The notes beneath the pieces were generated by a model. It ran no database searches and was not told where the DNA came from. It saw only the letters and a program-made list of their open reading frames with translations. Both the position numbers and the translations under genes were made by a program. From NCBI GenBank assembly GCA_024275635.1, contig JAJRYT010000007.1, forward strand, positions 1 through 64,000: a stretch of 64,000 bases of DNA, given 5' to 3'. Shown piece after piece: positions 8,285 to 17,494 of the stretch. Source of the DNA: Chloroflexota bacterium (GTDB lineage Bacteria > Chloroflexota > Anaerolineae > Promineifilales > Promineifilaceae). Positions within the stretch are counted from its first letter, which is position 1, and the number at the start of each line of letters is the position of its first letter.

Positions 8285-8584
8285 ATGTCCGCAATTAGAC
8301 GAGCCGCCATTCTAAAATTGGCCGCAGCTGCTTATGAAATGCAACTCGATGTCATGAATGGAACCCTTATGCCTGATACGACTGGCCGCTGGCGAGTTGG
8401 CGGCCATGACCTGACAGCCTGGCTGGCAGCGCACGAAGGAGAAGAACTGGTTCTGGTGCTTGGTTCGCTGGAAGATGAGCGCCCGGTAGAAACCCGAGTC
8501 TGCCGTACATGTGGGCGTGATTATACGGATTTGGAATGTCCCCATTGTCGCGCTAATCGGATCCGTTTGCGCGGTCATGCTTAG
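8285..8584 (+). CDS. Small protein with C-terminal zinc ribbon, 99 residues
   Basis: Unrecognised small cytoplasmic protein. The start at 8285 is chosen because AAGGA lies six bases before this ATG; an in-frame ATG 21 bases upstream has no SD. The N-terminal half is helical (AAILKLAAAAYEMQLD), and the middle contains WRVGGHDLTAWL. The C-terminus has two CxxC knuckles, CRTCG and CPHC, separated by eight residues, so it probably binds zinc. It precedes a membrane protein that also ends in a zinc ribbon. Confidence 0.75.
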   Translation: MSAIRRAAILKLAAAAYEMQLDVMNGTLMPDTTGRWRVGGHDLTAWLAAHEGEELVLVLGSLEDERPVETRVCRTCGRDYTDLECPHCRANRIRLRGHA

Positions 8585-8626
8585 GAAGCGTTCGGAAGCG
8601 TTCGTTTATAATTTTGGTGTTTGGAA

Positions 8627-8672
8627 ACTGGTAATTGAGTAATTGGTAACTGGTAATTACTCAATTACCAGT
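8627..8672. repeat. Perfect 18-bp GGTAATT-type hairpin
   Basis: The left arm 8627-8644 (ACTGGTAATTGAGTAATT) is exactly complementary to 8655-8672, with a 10-base loop. It lies between the two zinc-ribbon genes. There is no U-tract, so it is unlikely to be a simple terminator. Confidence 0.85.
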
Positions 8673-8736
8673 AAACGGCCGAGTTGATTTTTGAACGAAT
8701 CTTTAATACTCATACTTCGAGGATGAAATAGTATTT

Positions 8737-9624
8737 ATGAAACGATATACCATTTTCCTGTTATACCTGTTGTTGGCTTTTTCCGTTTCCATTAGTCACG
8801 CCCAGAGTCAAGTGACGGCTATCGACTCTCTCACGATTGATTTATGGCCTGATTACGACCAACCAGCGGTGTTGGTCTTGATGAAAGGTACGCTGCCGGC
8901 GAGTACGGCCGTGCCCACTACCGTCACCATCCCTCTACCAGAAGGAGTGCAGGTCAATGCCGTTGCTTACATAGACGCGTCTAACAATATGATTAATACG
9001 GAATATACTGCCGGCGACGGCACGCTCACCCTGACCACGCCTGACCGGAACTTCCGCGTGGAATATTATCTCCCTTACGTAGCCGAAGAGGGACAGCGAT
9101 CCTTTACATTTACCTGGGAAGCAGATATCGATGTGGACCAACTCCAGGCGCAAGTGCAGCAGCCCATCTCTGCCAGCGGCCTTATTTCCGAACCATCAGC
9201 CGCGAATGTGGCTGAAGGGAGCGATGGATTTGTTTATCATATTCTTCCCCCGCAAACAATAGCAGCCGGGCAGCCATTTGCGATTCATGTCAATTACATC
9301 ATGACTTCGTCCCAACTATCAGTGGAAGGACTAAACAATGTTACGATTGATTTGCAACCGGCCGGCCCAGCTTCTACCCCGGCAGCCGAACCAATTCGCG
9401 AAATTAACTGGCCGTTGATTGCCGGTATAGCCGGAGGTGTTTTGATAGCGGTGGCATTAGCTGTCCTTTATATTGGCAACCGTTCCAAACCACGGGTTCA
9501 CAAACCCCGTCCAGTGCGTCAGTCCACCCGAAATGCCACCCGTTTTTGCCATAATTGCGGGGAAACGTTGGAGGCTGGTGATCGCTTCTGCCGTCAGTGC
9601 GGCACACCGGTGAAGGGGAAATAA
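8737..9624 (+). CDS. Secreted/membrane protein with C-terminal zinc ribbon, 295 residues
   Basis: The N-terminal signal peptide (IFLLYLLLAFSVSISHAQS) is followed by a beta-rich outer domain of about 200 residues. A single membrane helix follows (WPLIAGIAGGVLIAVAL, about 225-243), then a basic cytoplasmic tail that ends in a double-CxxC zinc ribbon (CHNCG...CRQCG). The topology is therefore outside domain, one helix, cytoplasmic zinc finger. I recognise the zinc-ribbon type but not the outer domain, and the function is unknown. Confidence 0.85.
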   Translation: MKRYTIFLLYLLLAFSVSISHAQSQVTAIDSLTIDLWPDYDQPAVLVLMKGTLPASTAVPTTVTIPLPEGVQVNAVAYIDASNNMINTEYTAGDGTLTLTTPDRNFRVEYYLPYVAEEGQRSFTFTWEADIDVDQLQAQVQQPISASGLISEPSAANVAEGSDGFVYHILPPQTIAAGQPFAIHVNYIMTSSQLSVEGLNNVTIDLQPAGPASTPAAEPIREINWPLIAGIAGGVLIAVALAVLYIGNRSKPRVHKPRPVRQSTRNATRFCHNCGETLEAGDRFCRQCGTPVKGK

Positions 9625-9635
9625 CAGCGTTTGTT

Positions 9636-10670
9636 TTAGGGGTAGGTTAGCACAACCTGAACAGCCTGATCTGGAGAGCGGTCAAGCAGTTGGTACGCCT
9701 GGGCGGCCTGGCTGACGGGCAGGCGATGTGTGATGAGGGCTTCGGGATGATGCTGTGACAGCATGGCCCAGGCCAACTGCAGGCGGCGCGATTTTGTCCA
9801 ACGGCCGTTCCACATCGGGGCAATGCGGCTGACCTGGCTGCTGATGAGCTGCATCTGACTGCGGTAGAAATGTCCTCCCAGGTTCAAGTTGGCTCGTTTT
9901 TGCCCATACCAGGAGCCAATCACGATACGGCCGTTATACCCCGTCACACTCACAGCCATATCCAATGCCTGGGGATTACCCGATAGTTCGTAGCTCAAAT
10001 CGGCCCCGGCATACGGCCGTCTCCCTTGCAGCAGTCCTGTCATTGCCGACAATATCTCCGTATCCGTTGGGTCCAGGCTGACCGATGCCCCCAGTTGGCA
10101 CGACCATTGGCGGCGCAGTGGGTAGCGGTCTGCTGTCACCAGGTTGGAAAGCGGCAGTTTCGCCAGCAACATAGTCGTCAGCAGCCCGACAATGCCCTGC
10201 CCAAAGACAGCCACCTGTTCGCCAATCATGGGCCGACCGTCCATCAAGAAAGAGACGGCCGTTTCCATATTGGGCAAAAAGACGGCCGTTTCCGGCGTCA
10301 TCCCATCCGGCAACGGCAGACAATGTGCCGTGTCAGCCACAAAATGACTCTCATGTGGGTTGAAAGCAAACACCAACCGATCCCGCCAGGCGACGTCAAC
10401 CGCCGGCCCCACAGCGATCACCTGCCCGACTGCCGCATACCCATACTTCAGGGGATATTTCAACATCCCCGCCAGCGCCGTAATCGTCTCATCCACCGCC
10501 ATCCCTGCCGGCATCTGCCCCCGATATAACAACATCTCTGTCCCCGGACTAATCGCCGAGAGCAGCGTTTTCACCAATACTTGCCCCGCCCCCGGTTCTG
10601 GCGCTGCCGCATGTTTTACCGTCACCTCGCCGACCCCCGTAAACCACACCGACTGCCGCATATTTCTCAT
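9636..10670 (-). CDS. MDR-family zinc-type alcohol dehydrogenase-like protein
   Basis: Medium-chain dehydrogenase/reductase of 344 residues: a GroES-like N-terminal domain (SAISPGTEMLLYRG, KYPLKYGYAAVGQV) and a Rossmann domain with VFGQGIVGLL (about 155-164). The usual structural-zinc cysteine cluster is absent and the catalytic-zinc ligands are not clear, so it belongs to the zinc-poor branch that includes BchC-like dehydrogenases. The substrate is unknown. It starts 3 bases after the riboflavin fusion gene ends on the same strand, so they are co-transcribed. A link to flavin or pterin chemistry is only an inference from this. Confidence 0.85.
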   Translation of the reverse strand: MRNMRQSVWFTGVGEVTVKHAAAPEPGAGQVLVKTLLSAISPGTEMLLYRGQMPAGMAVDETITALAGMLKYPLKYGYAAVGQVIAVGPAVDVAWRDRLVFAFNPHESHFVADTAHCLPLPDGMTPETAVFLPNMETAVSFLMDGRPMIGEQVAVFGQGIVGLLTTMLLAKLPLSNLVTADRYPLRRQWSCQLGASVSLDPTDTEILSAMTGLLQGRRPYAGADLSYELSGNPQALDMAVSVTGYNGRIVIGSWYGQKRANLNLGGHFYRSQMQLISSQVSRIAPMWNGRWTKSRRLQLAWAMLSQHHPEALITHRLPVSQAAQAYQLLDRSPDQAVQVVLTYP

Positions 10671-10673
10671 CCC

Positions 10674-11984
10674 CTACTCCGTATCTCGCCATATCACATC
10701 ACCCGACAACACCATATCCTCCCCCAGCCATTCCTGGTGCGGGTTACGCAAACGAGGAAATCCCGCGCCATTGGTCTGAACAAGCCGTCCAATTGCCTTG
10801 AGGCCGCCTACCAGCATGGGGGCAACGGTAATCACCAGTCGGTCTACCAGGCGCGCCGCCAGAAAACTGGTGATGACTTGTGCCCCCCCTTCAACCATCA
10901 GGCTGGTAATACCCCGTGCGGCCAATTGTTCCAACATCAGTGTCAAGGTCACCTGCCCCATCGCATTAGGTGCGATGACGATCACACACGCTCCGGCGGC
11001 TTCCAATGCCTGCCGCCGCGATTCCTCCACCGGGGCAACAGTTATGATCCAGGGTGGGCGCGGATTTTTCAGCAAGTGGGCGCCAATCGGGAAACGCAAA
11101 TGGCTGTCAAGAATGACGGGTTGGGGGGAACGGCCGTCAACCAGGCGCGTCGTCAATTGCGGGTCATCGGCCAGCACCGTGCCAATCCCTACTAAAATAG
11201 CGTCATGTTCAACCCGCAGTTGATGCGTCATGTCCAACGACTGCCGACCGCTAATAGCCAACGGCTGGCCCTGACGCGCCGTAATGGAACCATCTAAACT
11301 TTGCGCGTAACTCAGGGTGATAAACGGCCGTTTTCCTCCACCAATGCGCTTACCAGCGCCCGTTTTACCGGCCGCCTGATGTCCATTCAAATCCAGCAAA
11401 TGACGCATTCGGGCTACCTTCGTCGCCAGGTATCCGGCATTATCCCCCGTTACCTGTGGCTGCAGTGGGACCCGCGACGCAACCGCAACCCCCAAATCTT
11501 GCAGCCCCTCAATTTTAGCCGGATTATTCGTCAGCAGCCGCAGCGACCGCACCCCCAAATCCTGGAGAATATGCGCCGCAATCGTATAATCCCGCTCATC
11601 CGCCTCATGACCCAGCATCAAATTCGCTTCCACCGTATCATACCCGTCATCTTGCAAATTATAAGCGCGCAGCTTATCTAGCAGGCCAATTCCTCGCCCC
11701 TCCTGGCGTAAATACAAGATAACACCTTGTCTTTCAGCGGCCACCATCTGCATTGCGCGGCTGAGCTGCTGGCCGCAATCACAGCGCCGCGACCCCATCA
11801 CATCGCCGGTAAAACATTCAGAATGAACCCGAACCAACACATTCTCCTGCGCTTGCACATCGCCCATAACGAGCGCCAAGTGCTCCTTGTTATCCCGGTT
11901 GTTGCCATAAAGGCACAATTGAAAATCACCGCCTTCTGTAGGAATGCGGGCGCATGTTAACTTTTCAATGACCAATTGTTCCAT
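10674..11984 (-). CDS. ribA: GTP cyclohydrolase II fused to RibD-type reductase domain
   Basis: Bifunctional riboflavin-pathway protein, about 436 residues. Residues 1-205 form GTP cyclohydrolase II (RibA): zinc site [15 protein letters not shown] and active-site [13 protein letters not shown]. After a basic Gly/Ala linker ([16 protein letters not shown]) comes the C-terminal reductase domain of Rib[50 protein letters not shown]. The RibD deaminase domain is missing. RibA normally pairs with RibB, and the reductase with the deaminase, so this combination of non-adjacent steps is unusual. The frame is open 14 codons further up (to 12026), but homology starts at this ATG. No FMN riboswitch is seen upstream. 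Confidence 0.88.
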   Translation of the reverse strand: MEQLVIEKLTCARIPTEGGDFQLCLYGNNRDNKEHLALVMGDVQAQENVLVRVHSECFTGDVMGSRRCDCGQQLSRAMQMVAAERQGVILYLRQEGRGIGLLDKLRAYNLQDDGYDTVEANLMLGHEADERDYTIAAHILQDLGVRSLRLLTNNPAKIEGLQDLGVAVASRVPLQPQVTGDNAGYLATKVARMRHLLDLNGHQAAGKTGAGKRIGGGKRPFITLSYAQSLDGSITARQGQPLAISGRQSLDMTHQLRVEHDAILVGIGTVLADDPQLTTRLVDGRSPQPVILDSHLRFPIGAHLLKNPRPPWIITVAPVEESRRQALEAAGACVIVIAPNAMGQVTLTLMLEQLAARGITSLMVEGGAQVITSFLAARLVDRLVITVAPMLVGGLKAIGRLVQTNGAGFPRLRNPHQEWLGEDMVLSGDVIWRDTE

Positions 11985-12463
11985 GATTTTTATCTCGTAA
12001 AAACTGTCCCAAAACCAACTTGTCAAGTAGGTATTTCAATTTGACTGCCAATGATGCCAATCAATTGCCTTTCCAAACGACTTGCACGTCCTTTACCAGG
12101 CTAATATTCGACACGGTAACATGAATAGTCATGCCAGACGTCAATTTTAGCAAGGAATCTCATTGAATATTAACTGGAAAATCTATCCCGAAATTGATTA
12201 TACTGTAAATGCGATCAAACTTGGCTCACTCACAATAGGGACAACATTCAGGAAAACTTCGTGAGTGTTAATAAGTTACCACCCACCATCATGAATGGAA
12301 ATCGTAACGCGACTTGGTAGATTGTGCATCGAATCGTTCGTTCGCTTGTAACTGTACAGTTACGTTCGATTTACGAAGGGATGAAACTAATCTCCGGGGG
12401 GAGTCGAGCGTTGTTAAAGCTATTGAAGAAGCCTCCCGGAGGTTTATTTACAAGGAGTGTGAT
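11985..12463. other. Intergenic region with a 16-bp palindrome
   Basis: About 480 bases without a gene between ribA and the small Cys-rich gene. It contains a perfect palindrome GTAACTGTACAGTTAC at 12348-12363 that could be an operator, and CCTCCCGGAGG near 12433. No FMN riboswitch pattern is present. Confidence 0.5.
12348..12363. promoter_or_regulatory. 16-bp palindrome, possible operator
   Basis: GTAACTGTACAGTTAC is fully self-complementary and lies 100 bases before the start of a small Cys-rich gene. A binding protein cannot be named. Confidence 0.35.
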
Positions 12464-12673
12464 ATGAACCGTGACTGTAATTTTTACATTTGCGCCACCT
12501 GTTTTAATGTCAGCGAAACGCCCATAACCTGCCATGACCAATCCATGATACACTGCCGTTCCCTCCAACCAGGCGATCCGCGGCTCAAACCATTGTTCGA
12601 CCACGAAGGCGATCTTAAAACCAGCGCCCCGCGTTGGTTCATCGAAAGTCTGAAGCAACAGCAGCAGATTTAG
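12464..12673 (+). CDS. Small Cys/His-rich protein, 69 residues
   Basis: A strong SD (AAGGAG, 6 bases before ATG) decides this start; upstream open codons have none. The protein carries CATC near residue 10, then TCHDQSMIHC around residues 22-31, which suggests a bound metal, followed by a polar C-terminus (APRWFIESLKQQQQI). I do not recognise the family. The gene is short, but ribosome-site quality and Cys spacing make it credible. Confidence 0.6.
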   Translation: MNRDCNFYICATCFNVSETPITCHDQSMIHCRSLQPGDPRLKPLFDHEGDLKTSAPRWFIESLKQQQQI

Positions 12674-12689
12674 GCAAAACCGACCTGCT

Positions 12690-12870
12690 TTGTGGGGCAA
12701 GCAGCCCTGATGACCAGTTTTCCAGGTTGATGGTATAGTCGCCTAACACTTCATCGTATATCCGGGCTACACGATCAGGTGTGCCCAACAGACCTTGCCG
12801 GTCGGGGGTTTGCCCACGTTGGCCAGAATATCACGCACGGCCGTTTCATAGTTGACGGATTGGGGGAACG
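12690..12870 (-). pseudogene. folE: GTP cyclohydrolase I (folE) N-terminal remnant
   Basis: On the minus strand the codons read VNYETAVRDILANVGKPP, then after a one-base shift DRQGLLGTPDRVARIYDEVL and GDYTINLENW. This is the N-terminal pattern of GTP cyclohydrolase I. The shift falls in a run of five C; six C would restore the frame (KPPDRQ). The rest of the enzyme, with its Cys/His zinc site, is missing: the frame runs into the 3' end of the neighbouring Cys-rich gene. So it is a truncated and frameshifted fragment. Limits are approximate. Confidence 0.55.
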
Positions 12871-12886
12871 GCCGTTTAATAACCCT

Positions 12887-13240
12887 ATGAACCGCAAACG
12901 CAACATCGTTTATTCCACCGACCCTGCTTACAAAAAACGCTGCCCCCGCTGCGGCCGCTACCCTTGCCGCTGCCCCCAGCCCAAGAGTTTGCCGCCCCAG
13001 CAGCAAACCGCCCGCATTTACCGCGACCGCAAAAGACGTGGCGGCAAAACCGTCACCGTCATCCGTGATTTACAACTGACGCCAGAAGATTTAACAGCGC
13101 TAGGAAAACAGTTGAAGAAAAAATGTGGCTCTGGCGGGGCGATTAAAAACGGCAATATTGAAATCCAAGGCGACCACCGGGAAAAAGTAGCTGCTGAACT
13201 GCAAAAACTGGGCTACAAAGCCAAACTCGCCGGCGGCTAA
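12887..13240 (+). CDS. SUI1/YciH-family translation initiation factor
   Basis: Bacterial eIF1-like protein of 117 residues. The N-terminus carries a short Cys cluster (CPRCGRYPCRC, about 16-26). The C-terminal SUI1 domain reads KTVTVIRDLQLTPEDL, then KKKCGSGGAIKNGNIEIQG and LGYKAKLAGG, all typical of the family. The known role of SUI1 proteins is start-codon discrimination on the small ribosomal subunit, but their bacterial function is poorly defined. It is followed 16 bases later by a GNAT gene. Confidence 0.88.
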   Translation: MNRKRNIVYSTDPAYKKRCPRCGRYPCRCPQPKSLPPQQQTARIYRDRKRRGGKTVTVIRDLQLTPEDLTALGKQLKKKCGSGGAIKNGNIEIQGDHREKVAAELQKLGYKAKLAGG

Positions 13241-13256
13241 TCTTTTAGGAAATAAA

Positions 13257-13715
13257 ATGATTCATCTAAAGCTTATGTCAGAAGGGGATTTCGAAGCGTA
13301 CCTGGAAGTTACCATTCCTGATTATGCTCAGGAACACGTAAAAGGCGGCCGCTGGACGGCTGAAGAAGCATTGGCGGCGGCCCAGACAGAATTTGATCAT
13401 CTCCTGCCAGATGGATTGGCGACAGATAATCATTACTTTTACAACATCTTTGCTGACGGAGAAACACAGCCCGTCGGTATCCTGTGGTTTGCTGTTAAAA
13501 AGGATAAAGCGTTCATCTACGACGTGGTAATTCACGACTCTTTTCGGCGGCGCGGCTACGCCACCCAGGCCTTCCTGATTCTGGAAGACAAAGTGCGCCA
13601 GTTGGGGTTGAATACTATTTCACTGCACGTGTTTGGCCACAACCACGCCGCCCGTGCTCTGTACAAAAAGCTGGGCTATGCCGAAACCAACGTCATGATA
13701 TCCAAGACGCTTTAA
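13257..13715 (+). CDS. GNAT-family N-acetyltransferase
   Basis: Acetyl-CoA-dependent transferase of 152 residues. The acetyl-CoA loop is visible as DSFRRRGYATQAFLIL (about 97-112, R/Q-x-x-G-x-G/A pattern). A further conserved part is HVFGHNHAARALYKKLGY (about 125-142), where the Tyr region closes the fold. SD AGGAAAT lies close to the ATG. The acyl acceptor cannot be predicted. It ends 41 bases before the convergent uvrB stop. Confidence 0.9.
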   Translation: MIHLKLMSEGDFEAYLEVTIPDYAQEHVKGGRWTAEEALAAAQTEFDHLLPDGLATDNHYFYNIFADGETQPVGILWFAVKKDKAFIYDVVIHDSFRRRGYATQAFLILEDKVRQLGLNTISLHVFGHNHAARALYKKLGYAETNVMISKTL

Positions 13716-13756
13716 GATGATTGTCACTTTCCGGAAGTGACAGTCACCTCATATGG

Positions 13757-15826
13757 TTACTCCACATCATAAGCGATTCCCAATTCATCCAACCGGCGTA
13801 TCCGCTCCCATTCAGGAATATCGCCACCCGCATTGGCATCTTTCAAGACCTGGATTTGCCGCAGTTCCATAATCTGATCCCGCAAAACGGCCGCTTTCTC
13901 AAACTCTAACGACTGCGCCGCCTGCTTCATCTGCTTCTCCAATTCCTTAATCAGCTTATTCAGTTCTGCCTTTGGCAAATCACGCACCGTCTTGTAGCCC
14001 GCCTGTTCCTCAGCCAATGCCAGTTTCTCCTGGGCGATGTCTTCAGTCAAGTCACGCACCGCCTTGATAATGCTGCGCGGCTCAATACCATGTTCTTCAT
14101 TGTACGCTTGCTGTCTGGCCCGGCGCAGATTCGTCTCATCAATTGCCGCTTTCATTGAGCGCGTTATCTTATCTGCATACATGATCACCTTGCCCTCCAC
14201 ATGCCGCGCTGCCCGGCCAATCGTCTGAATCAGCGCCGTTGCCGAGCGCAGGAACCCCTCCTTATCCGCGTCCAGAATGGCTACCAGCGATACTTCCGGT
14301 AAATCCAATCCTTCCCGCAGCAAATTGATACCCACAATCACATCAAACACCCCCATTCGCAGGTCGCGCAAGATTTCCGTGCGCTCAATCGTATGCACCT
14401 CCGAATGTAGATAATGCACCTTCACCCCCATTTCCAACAAATAATCGGCCAAATCCTCGGACATGCGTTTGGTCAGTGTCGTCACCAGCACTCGCTGTCC
14501 CTGCTCAGTTCGTTTACGAATCTCACCCAGCAAATCATCTACCTGCCCTTTTACCGGTCTTACCTCTACTTCGGGGTCCAGGACTCCAGTTGGCCGGATA
14601 ACCTGGCGCACAACCCGCGCCGAATGTTGCATTTCGTAATCGCTCGGTGTGGCGCTGGTGAAGATGGCCTGGTTCACTTTGCCTTCAAATTCATCAAAAT
14701 TGAGCGGGCGATTGTCCAACGCGCTGGGCAGACGGAAGCCATAATCCACCAATGTCGTTTTGCGGCTGCGATCCCCGGCATGCATCCCCCGTACCTGGGG
14801 AATGGTCATATGGCTCTCATCAATCACCAGCAGGAAGTTGGGCGGGAAGTAATCCAACAAAGTCCAGGGAGGCTCCCCTTCGGAACGTTGATCCATGTGA
14901 CGGCTGTAGTTCTCAATGCCGGATGTATACCCAATTTCACGCAGCATCTCCAAATCATAGAGCGTTCGCTGCTCAATGCGCTGCGCCTCCAGCAGCATTT
15001 TACGCTCTTTGAAATAGGCAATCCGTTCACCCAGTTCCGCTTCAATATCGTTGATAGCCTGAGCAGTTTTCTCCTCATCGGCAATAAACTGCTTGGCTGG
15101 AAAGATTTCGACCTTGCCATGATCCAGCAAGACTTCGCCGGTCAGGGCGTCAAATTCGGTGATGCGCTCGACCTCATCGCCCCAAAATTCAATCGTCAGC
15201 GCTGTTTCAGCGTAGGCAGGATAGACTTGCAGCGTATCGCCGCGCACGCGAAAGGTTCCGCGCCGCAGTTCCAGGTCGTTGCGATCATATTGAATGTCCA
15301 CCAGTCGCCGCAGCAGCACATCGCGTCGGTACTGTTTGCCACGCTCGATGGTAACGGTGACTTTACCCCACGAGACCGGGTTGCTGATGCCGTAGATGCA
15401 GGAAACGGAGGCGACGATGATGACATCTTCGCGGCTCATCAAGTGTGCGGCCGCTTGCAGCCGCAGCCGGTCAATTTCTTCGTTGATTTGGGTTTCTTTT
15501 TCAATGAAAAGATCGTGGCGGGGAACGTAAGCTTCGGGTTGGTAGTAGTCGTAGTAACTGACAAAGTAGCTGACGGCGTTATTAGGAAAAAAGTCACGAA
15601 ATTCGCTGTATAGCTGTGCGGCCAGGGTTTTGTTGTGGGCCAGGATGAGGGTGGGGCGCTGGGTTTGCTGGATGACATTGGCGATGGTGTAGGTTTTGCC
15701 GGTTCCAGTCGCGCCTAACAGGGTTTGGTAACGGTCACCGTGGTCTAATCCTTCGATTAGCTGAGTAATGGCTTCTGGCTGATCGCCTGTGGGTTGGAAG
15801 TCGGAAACAAGTGCAAACTTGGGCAT
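13757..15826 (-). CDS. uvrB: Excinuclease ABC subunit B
   Basis: DNA-damage-loading helicase-like subunit of nucleotide excision repair, 689 residues and complete. Walker A is [10 protein letters not shown] (about 38-47), the beta-hairpin region is [13 protein letters not shown], and the DEAD-type box is VIDESHMT. Helicase motif VI is [17 protein letters not shown]. The C-terminal UVR motif that binds UvrA/UvrC ([18 protein letters not shown]) lies near residue 640. The promoter region carries a LexA-like box, so SOS control is likely. No uvrA or uvrC is in the window. Confidence 0.98.
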   Translation of the reverse strand: MPKFALVSDFQPTGDQPEAITQLIEGLDHGDRYQTLLGATGTGKTYTIANVIQQTQRPTLILAHNKTLAAQLYSEFRDFFPNNAVSYFVSYYDYYQPEAYVPRHDLFIEKETQINEEIDRLRLQAAAHLMSREDVIIVASVSCIYGISNPVSWGKVTVTIERGKQYRRDVLLRRLVDIQYDRNDLELRRGTFRVRGDTLQVYPAYAETALTIEFWGDEVERITEFDALTGEVLLDHGKVEIFPAKQFIADEEKTAQAINDIEAELGERIAYFKERKMLLEAQRIEQRTLYDLEMLREIGYTSGIENYSRHMDQRSEGEPPWTLLDYFPPNFLLVIDESHMTIPQVRGMHAGDRSRKTTLVDYGFRLPSALDNRPLNFDEFEGKVNQAIFTSATPSDYEMQHSARVVRQVIRPTGVLDPEVEVRPVKGQVDDLLGEIRKRTEQGQRVLVTTLTKRMSEDLADYLLEMGVKVHYLHSEVHTIERTEILRDLRMGVFDVIVGINLLREGLDLPEVSLVAILDADKEGFLRSATALIQTIGRAARHVEGKVIMYADKITRSMKAAIDETNLRRARQQAYNEEHGIEPRSIIKAVRDLTEDIAQEKLALAEEQAGYKTVRDLPKAELNKLIKELEKQMKQAAQSLEFEKAAVLRDQIMELRQIQVLKDANAGGDIPEWERIRRLDELGIAYDVE

Positions 15827-15843
15827 GACACCCTCCGTTTTAT

Positions 15844-15857
15844 AGAACTAAAGTTCG
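15844..15857 (-). promoter_or_regulatory. LexA-like SOS box upstream of uvrB
   Basis: On the uvrB strand the site reads CGAACTTTAGTTCT, one base from the Gram-positive type LexA box CGAAC-N4-GTTCG. It lies 18 bases before the uvrB ATG. A TAGAAT -10-like hexamer lies directly upstream, so a bound repressor would cover the promoter. Confidence 0.65.
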
Positions 15858-15903
15858 CTATTCTACCATATGTAGGCCAGTTTTAAAAAGGGTATTCAGC
15901 AAA

Positions 15904-15927
15904 GGGGTGCAGAAACAAGTTGTCAGG
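15904..15927 (+). repeat. Left terminal inverted repeat of the ISKra4-like element
   Basis: GGGGTGCA at the outer end and GTTGTCAGG at the inner end. It pairs with the right end at 17328-17351. Confidence 0.75.
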
Positions 15928-17310
15928 CAAAAATTTGAGAAAGAAGATTTTCCAGTTATTTTTGAAGGTTCAACAAACCACAAAACAAAGGAAAATCTTC
16001 TCATGAACAATCTTGCCGCAATATCTGAAAAACTGGCAGAAGAAATAGAAAAACGATTGATTGAAAATCAAGCAACAATAAGCCTAAGCGAGATAGAACG
16101 AACCAGTCGAAAGCTGCTTCAAGAAATTGGGAGACAAGCGATAGCCAAAGTAGTCTAGGAGCAAGAAACGAGCTATCCAGAACAAGTCATGTGTGAGAAA
16201 GGGCACAAAATGTGTTATCAACGGATGCGAACAGCAATCCTACACACCGTATGTGGGAGATGCCAAGTAAAAAGAAGATACTATCTGTGCCCAAGTTGCC
16301 ATAGAGGAAGCGTGCCGCTGGATGAACGACTAGGGTTACGGCCGAATGGACATAGTGCCGAATTGGAAAAGCTGATGGCGATGACTGGGGTGCAACTGCC
16401 ATATGGGAAAGGGAGTGATTTGTTTAAAGCCTTAATGCTCCTGGAAGTGAGTGAGCCAAGTTTGAGTAAAGCGACCCTTAAAGTGGGCGAGTTGGTAAGG
16501 GAACAAGAAGCAAAGAGCCAGAAAAATGGCCTCAACAAAGCCTATTTATTACAAACAAAACGAGAAAACCGCGTCCCACTACGCTTATATGGAACCATTG
16601 ATGCAGCTAAAGTGCAAATACGAGAAGAAGAAGGGCATCAATGGCGCGATTTGAAACTGGGCGCTTGGTTCACGGCCAGAGGAAAACCGCCTAAAAACCC
16701 AGATGGGGCGTGGAAAATTCAGGCCGAAGAGATTCATTATTATGCCGATATAGCCCCAGCCAAACGATTTGGCGAGTTACTCTGGGGGAGCGGTGTTGAC
16801 CATCTAGCTCATTTGGCACAGGAACTGATTTTCTTGGGAGATGGCGCAGATTGGATTTGGAATTTGGTCGCTCAACATTTTCCCAAAGCGATTCAGATTC
16901 TGGATTGGTTCCATGCCAGTGAACATCTAATGCCTGTGGCTCAAGCCGCCTTCTCGACAACAGATGAGCAATATGCTTGGGTTTCTATGATGAAACAGCT
17001 TATGTGGGATGGAGAAACCGACCTTCTTATCGCTCATTGCCATCAATTGGAAGCCAATCCTGCTGCCAAAGTCATTGGCACGACGGCTGCTTATTTTGAA
17101 AATCACAAAGAGCGTATGCGCTATGATTATTTTCGTAGCCAAGGCTACCAAATTGGCTCCGGCACGATTGAAAGCGCTGCCAAACAGATTGGTTTGATGC
17201 GTATGAAAGTTCCTGGTGCAAGTTGGAATTTCGAAAACGCACGTAAGGTTGCTAAAGCGAGAGCCGCTTACCTTTCGGATGGCTGGCAATCTCTTCCTCT
17301 CGCTGTTTAA
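15907..17310 (+). pseudogene. ISKra4-family transposase interrupted by TAG
   Basis: One reading frame runs from the N-terminal helical segment (about 83 codons, ending RQAIAKVV) through TAG at 16156-16158 and on, in the same frame, to EQETSYPEQ and the 373-residue main body starting at the ATG at 16189. The body shows the zinc-finger-like start (CGRCQVKRRYYLCPSC), PLDERLGL, a DDE-like core with FLGDGADWIWN and LDWFHASEHL, and GSGTIESAAKQIGL near the C-terminus. All of these fit ISKra4 transposases. A single change (GAG or CAG to TAG) explains the stop, so the copy is probably inactive unless the two parts work separately. Confidence 0.82.
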
Positions 17311-17327
17311 GTAGTTATGTCTACTTA

Positions 17328-17351
17328 CCTGACAACTCTTTTATGCACCCT
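17328..17351 (-). repeat. Right terminal inverted repeat of the ISKra4-like element
   Basis: The reverse strand reads AGGGTGCATAAAAGAGTTG then TCAGG, partner of the left end. Confidence 0.75.
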
Positions 17352-17455
17352 CCTTATATTTGAAAAAGGGCACCTGTACTGGATCAGCTTTATCGCGCCG
17401 ACCTTCTGCGGTACGTAAACACGGGTTTGTGTGCGTTTTGGACTTGACATGTTAG

Positions 17456-17489
17456 ACCTCATCAATGCTGGTGCAACTGGTCGCTTTTT
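17456..17489. repeat. Imperfect direct repeat, copy A (DndD-like tail)
   Basis: ACCTCATCAATGCTGGTGCA and following bases repeat, at roughly 80% identity, the sequence at 18440-18473 that encodes the C-terminal TSCTSIDEV of the DndD-like ATPase. The same residues and stop can be read here. The two copies flank the RHH-HNH pair. Confidence 0.6.
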
Positions 17490-17494
17490 ACACT

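Larger units (their letters stand above)
15904..17351 (+). mobile_element. ISKra4-like insertion sequence
   Basis: Bounded by imperfect 24-bp inverted repeats, left 15904-15927 (GGGGTGCA...GTTGTCAGG) and right 17328-17351, matching at about 20 of 24 positions. It carries one transposase gene, interrupted by TAG. No clear target-site duplication is seen. It contains no ACGGCCGT motif, unlike most of the surrounding chromosome, which fits recent arrival. Confidence 0.8.

Noticed and set aside
11985-12463. FMN riboswitch before the riboflavin fusion gene
   Set aside because: The conserved FMN element sequences (AGGGCGGGG and CCACCGGCGG types) were not found upstream on the minus strand.
14414-15613. 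Open frame of 399 codons antisense to uvrB
   Set aside because: It lies wholly inside uvrB on the other strand, has no family pattern or SD, and its composition follows from the uvrB codons.
4207-16158. TAG codons in the ABC ATPase and the transposase as pyrrolysine
   Set aside because: Neither belongs to a family known to use pyrrolysine, the positions are not catalytic, and no Pyl genes are visible.
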